From contig OZ025212.1 of the NCBI GenBank assembly GCA_964019055.1, positions 3,575,266 to 3,639,265 on the forward strand: a stretch of 64,000 nucleotides of DNA. The letters are read 5' to 3'. Positions 60,743 to 64,000 of this stretch are shown piece after piece. This stretch comes from Anthopleura xanthogrammica. Lineage: Eukaryota; Cnidaria; Anthozoa; Actiniaria; Actiniidae. Position 1 is the stretch's first letter. Each line of letters starts with the position of its first letter. Made by a program: the position numbers and the translations under genes. Below the pieces are notes generated by a model. It was not told where the DNA came from. It did no database searches and was given only the letters and a program-made list of their open reading frames with translations.

Positions 60743-62122
60743 ATGTCAGAACCTTTAAGCAGGCTCGCGAATGAAGCACGTTGTCTTTGCAGTAACAACG
60801 AACCCTTGAGGTTCAGGCGCTTCCATGACCGCGAAGAAGACGAATTGTTAGGTTTGCAGTGTTTGATATGCGAGAAGGAGTACCTAAAAGAAACATTCGT
60901 CGTGCTCATAGACCGTGATGGGCACATTCTCAAGCCCGGTAGACATAGATTCTACCTTACTAAAGGGTTCCACATACCAGAGGATAGTATTCACATGGTA
61001 CGCTCGGCAAAAACTAAAATCAATGTGATGCTGTTTGGCGATTACCTCAAACCTGGTGACCATATTGCATGGAAAAGACCTTGGGGTTACTGGCACCACG
61101 CCATCGTCACGGAAATGAACAACAGCAAGATTCGCGTCGTTCACTGGTACAGTAACATGGGGAAAAACCCTGGCCCTGACTGCAAAATACGAGAGCAATG
61201 GATTGAATTACAAAAACAACAAGGAAACTTATACCGCATGGATTATCCTGAAAAGATTGTCAAGGCGAACCCTACACGACTTGTTCTTGCTCGCGCTCGT
61301 TCAAGAATCGGCGAAAATGGCTATCATCTAATCAGAGACAACTGCGAAACTTTTGCTTCGTTCTGTAAGTATGGTGTCGCGATAAGCCAACAAATTATCT
61401 GGGCATTGAAGGAACTAAAAAATGAATGTAAGAAATCTGGTGCTAAGACCTTCGCAAAAGTTGGCCTTGCAGAGCTCACTGAGCTGGCAGTCTGCCAAGA
61501 ACAGTGGCTTGGATTTAGTTTGGTAGTGGTCTTGGAAGGTATCCACACTTGTATAAATATAAGAGACATTTGGAAAGCTAGAAGAAAGGGGGAAATGACA
61601 AAAAAAGTCGCCATTGAGCAAATCATGGAAAGAGTAACTCAAGCCGTTTTCTGCGGTGGTCTAGCAGGTCTTGGAGGAATGGTACCCACGGTAGGGTTTA
61701 TTGTCGGATTTTTTGGTGGCATCGTGGGAAAATGGATCGGCTCCATGACTGGGCCTCATGTTGGACAGTTTTTTGCTAGCTTGATCGAATATGATGACAG
61801 AGCGATCTGCAAAATCACGGATTTGCGATCTGGAGATCATCTGGTCCTTGAGGACGACAGTGAAGGATCACATCACTGCATTGTACAATGGTACAACGAG
61901 GATACAAATCAAATAAACGTCATCCACAACACAGAGAAAGACGGGGTAATACAAGAATGGATAGACTTTGTCCAACCTATCTATAAGGTTATATACGAAG
62001 AGAAAGACGGCCTCACTCCAGATGGAATATGGTTCAAGGCAGTTTCCATGCAAGGGAAGAAACAATACGATGCCAAGATATTCAACAGCAAGCACTTTGC
62101 TCAGTTGTGTAGCAAGAAATAA
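60743..62122 (+). CDS. LRAT-domain protein with one full and one half LRAT unit, 459 aa
   Basis: A single coding exon runs from an ATG at 60743. LRAT/NlpC-P60-fold proteins use a His-His-Cys set for acyl transfer or lipid hydrolysis (lecithin:retinol acyltransferase, PLAAT enzymes). The first unit has GDHIAWKR (106-113), HHAIVTE with the likely catalytic His 119, VVHWY (H134) and NCETF with the likely nucleophile C201. The usual motif is NCEHF, so Thr replaces His. A Cys set (C14, C16, C40, C43) before it could bind a metal. Residues 303-345 are Gly-rich and hydrophobic, a likely membrane-contacting segment. A second partial unit has GDHLVLE (364-370), HHCIV (H378) and VIHN (H395), but no NCxxF motif follows. 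The substrate is unknown. An acceptor 70 bp upstream suggests a 5'-UTR intron. Confidence 0.85.
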   Translation: MSEPLSRLANEARCLCSNNEPLRFRRFHDREEDELLGLQCLICEKEYLKETFVVLIDRDGHILKPGRHRFYLTKGFHIPEDSIHMVRSAKTKINVMLFGDYLKPGDHIAWKRPWGYWHHAIVTEMNNSKIRVVHWYSNMGKNPGPDCKIREQWIELQKQQGNLYRMDYPEKIVKANPTRLVLARARSRIGENGYHLIRDNCETFASFCKYGVAISQQIIWALKELKNECKKSGAKTFAKVGLAELTELAVCQEQWLGFSLVVVLEGIHTCINIRDIWKARRKGEMTKKVAIEQIMERVTQAVFCGGLAGLGGMVPTVGFIVGFFGGIVGKWIGSMTGPHVGQFFASLIEYDDRAICKITDLRSGDHLVLEDDSEGSHHCIVQWYNEDTNQINVIHNTEKDGVIQEWIDFVQPIYKVIYEEKDGLTPDGIWFKAVSMQGKKQYDAKIFNSKHFAQLCSKK

Positions 62123-62169
62123 TCAGCCTTCTTTATGGCTACTTCACAGTTTTATAGCCTTATCCAAAT

Positions 62170-62267
62170 ACTGGTTCAAGGCAGTGTCCATGCTAGGGAA
62201 GAAAGAATACAGTGCCAAGACATTCGACAACAAGCACTTTGCTCAGTTGTGTAGCAACAAACAATGA
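62170..62267 (+). pseudogene. Partial tandem duplicate of the 3' end of the LRAT-domain gene
   Basis: This 98-bp block encodes YWFKAVSMLGKKEYSAKTF, then DNKHFAQLCSNKQ and a stop. The end of the upstream gene reads IWFKAVSMQGKKQYDAKIF, then NSKHFAQLCSKK and a stop. The two are about 87% identical in DNA by eye and lie 145 bp apart. No ATG or acceptor clearly starts the copy. It is read as a duplicated coding end that is now in the 3' UTR, or as an alternative last exon. Confidence 0.75.
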
Positions 62268-62341
62268 TCTAACTTTAGCATTCGAAGTAACAGTAATACC
62301 TATTTCACGGTTTACTAAAGTTTACGTATCCAAACAATAAG

Positions 62342-62425
62342 CAATTATTGGACGAGGTTGAGCAAAATATCGTGATTTGTTAGTGGCAAATCTCGATATT
62401 TTACGATAACCGAGTTCAATAATTG
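62342..62425. repeat. Hairpin-forming inverted repeat, 84 bp
   Basis: CAATTATTG, then GGTT, AAAATATCG and GATTTG, pairs with CAAATC, CGATATTTT, AACC and CAATAATTG in order, with unmatched gaps of equal size. It suggests a compact MITE or structured RNA. Confidence 0.7.
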
Positions 62426-62426
62426 T

Positions 62427-62679
62427 TTTATCATTCAAATTATTTTTTCTAATCTTTGAGGGGCAGTGCGCACGAGTCAAACAATAACAAAGAAGTCAGT
62501 TCATTTTTTCAGGGAAGCGAGCCATTGTCAAATGCAAGGTTACTGCGCATGAGCAGACCGTTATTTGCAGCAAAATGGCTTTGCACCGTAATGTGCATGA
62601 GCAGACCGTTATTTGTAAGTAGTTATTTGCAGTTCTCTCGGCCAATCAAAATGACGGAAAAAATAATTTGAATGATAAA
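62427..62679. mobile_element. Inverted-repeat-bounded segment with a duplicated internal block
   Basis: TTTATCATTCAAATTATTTT at 62427 is reversed at 62657-62679. Inside, ATGAGCAGACCGTTATTTG occurs twice (about 62548 and 62597). It has no coding content. Confidence 0.6.
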
Positions 62680-63225
62680 CGTTGTTACCGGTTTTGAGGA
62701 ATATATGATACGGAGTGGCTGAAGTATACAGTAACCCTTATCATAAATACATATATATTACAAACATATATTCTACCAAACAGGAATATAATATAGTTAA
62801 ATTAATAATATAATGTATAATCATATTGATTTCATATACAGCCTTTTGCAAAAATTATGGCCGTTTCAAGTATATATACAAGTATATCAAAAGTATATCA
62901 GAAATTATAGGATATTGGTAGATATATTAAACTGGAGCTCCCCCAGCTTTTTTGAAAAGTTGTAAGCCCCCCTACTTAAAAAAACGCTGCACCGCCCCTG
63001 TGACTCTTTTGGTTCATTATTAGTTTACAGTGTTCTTCCCACTGAAATTCGAAGTAACCTGACCTGCCTCTGGAATTTTTTTACCACATGGAGTACCGTT
63101 TTTACTCAATTTTATTCAGCTGTGTGTGAACATGCCTCGGGATCGCAAAGTCTCAGGTAAAGCACCGGCGTATAGCAATCGTTATTTCCATTTTCATTTC
63201 ATATCCCTTGGCATTTTATAGTCTG

Positions 63226-63312
63226 TCGTTTCGCATTTTACTGATATGTAAAATACGAAACCGTCGTTTCGCATTTTACAGTCTGTAAAATACGAAATAA
63301 CGGTTTCGTTTC
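63226..63312. repeat. Clustered short palindromes of GTTTCGCATTTTAC
   Basis: GTTTCGCATTTTA occurs twice (63229, 63264), each copy paired with TAAAATACGAAA a few bases later, and then TTTCG repeats follow. This makes two small hairpins in a row. Confidence 0.65.
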
Positions 63313-63338
63313 GTTTCGTGGTTTGCTGTAAGCCTGTT

Positions 63339-63590
63339 AAAAACAATAGGTGAGATCAAAGATTGTACGGAATTTGAACATCTTTAGAATTTGAACGAAA
63401 GATACTCGTATTTAATTTCATTGTTGTTGAACAATAGTTGTAATCAGGTCATAATTTGTGCATACGCAAGTGTTGTGCATTGGTATGGTTCGACACATTG
63501 TTAATCACAACAATGAAATACGAGCATCTTTTGTTCAAATTCTAAAGATGTTCAAATTCCGTACAACATTTGATCTCACCTATTGTTTTT
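63339..63590. mobile_element. Foldback element, 252 bp
   Basis: The left arm AAAACAATAGGTGAGATCAA continues with TGTACGGAATTTGAACATC and a TTTAGAATTTGAAC segment. The right arm, ending at 63590, is its reverse complement. The arms are about 90 bp at about 90% identity by eye. No duplication was identified. Confidence 0.8.
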
Positions 63591-64000
63591 TTAGTGCACG
63601 AAGACGAATATAGTGATAGAGCAAAAAGGTCTATTTAAAAATCCTCCCGAAAGAACGTGAAAATACGACGAAGAGATTCGCGGCCTCAAATGCGTGACAG
63701 TAAAACTACATATGACATGAAAATCACTCCAATTCAGTTAATTTAAAACAGCTAATTTATCGAGGAGAGCCGGAGAACTTTGTGTTTTACTGATAGCAAA
63801 TAAGTAATTTAAAATGGCAGCAAAATTATTGGGGGGGGGGGGGGGGGGCTATTGCTTTATGGTTTTATTTATAGTTTTATTTACATCTAAGGGAAAGCAA
63901 GAGTTTTACTAAAAATTATCGCATGAGTCATTTGCTACCTCGGGCACCTTCAAGCGGAAACAAGACAAGACAAAACTCTGCTGGCTTGCACCGGAGAGGA
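63591..64000. other. Window end, nothing recognised apart from poly-G
   Basis: A run of 18 G lies at 63831-63848. No frame or motif of interest was seen; the last bases look like ordinary intergenic DNA. Confidence 0.5.

Overview
The window looks like a piece of an AT-rich animal nuclear genome, most likely an anthozoan cnidarian such as a stony coral. This is inferred from the GT-AG introns, the bilaterian-like proteins SYNJ2BP and C19orf47, the LRAT-fold gene, many short foldback transposons and long simple repeats. No species can be named from sequence alone. There is no sign of bacterial or viral origin.

Region 1 (1-45 kb) is gene-poor. It holds seven genes that each have one long coding exon, and I could not assign any of them to a known family. 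All are predicted to be charged, disordered or coiled-coil proteins. From left to right they are: an unfinished gene at the left edge (minus), a coiled-coil gene at 4.4-5.1 kb (minus), a 484-residue gene at 8.1-9.6 kb (plus), a small gene at 14.1-14.7 kb (minus), then a 22-kb stretch without a recognisable gene, a small gene at 36.7-37.4 kb (plus), a coiled-coil gene at 39.2-40.4 kb (minus) and a 584-residue gene at 43.0-44.8 kb (plus). The two small genes resemble each other at the N terminus. The two coiled-coil genes resemble each other in their helical part. Several of these genes have a good splice acceptor just before the ATG, so they may have an intron in the 5' UTR. The 22-kb gap carries simple repeats, a LINE remnant and one of two long pentanucleotide arrays.

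Region 2 (45-58 kb) holds two conserved genes with ordinary introns: a five-exon SYNJ2BP/OMP25-like gene (plus; PDZ domain and C-terminal membrane anchor) and a nine-exon C19orf47-like gene (minus; SAM-like domain and three SVFxRLG motifs). Each has an exact RFX X-box motif close upstream of its start. Their introns and flanks hold many inverted-repeat elements, including a 1.1-kb element flanked by TTAA.

Region 3 (58-64 kb) holds a Tc1/mariner-like MITE that has a second, truncated copy at 3.3 kb. It also holds a single-coding-exon LRAT-domain gene with one full and one half LRAT unit and a partial duplicate of its own 3' end, followed by more foldback elements.

Exon boundaries were read by eye from splice sites and reading-frame continuity. 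Percent identities are hand estimates.
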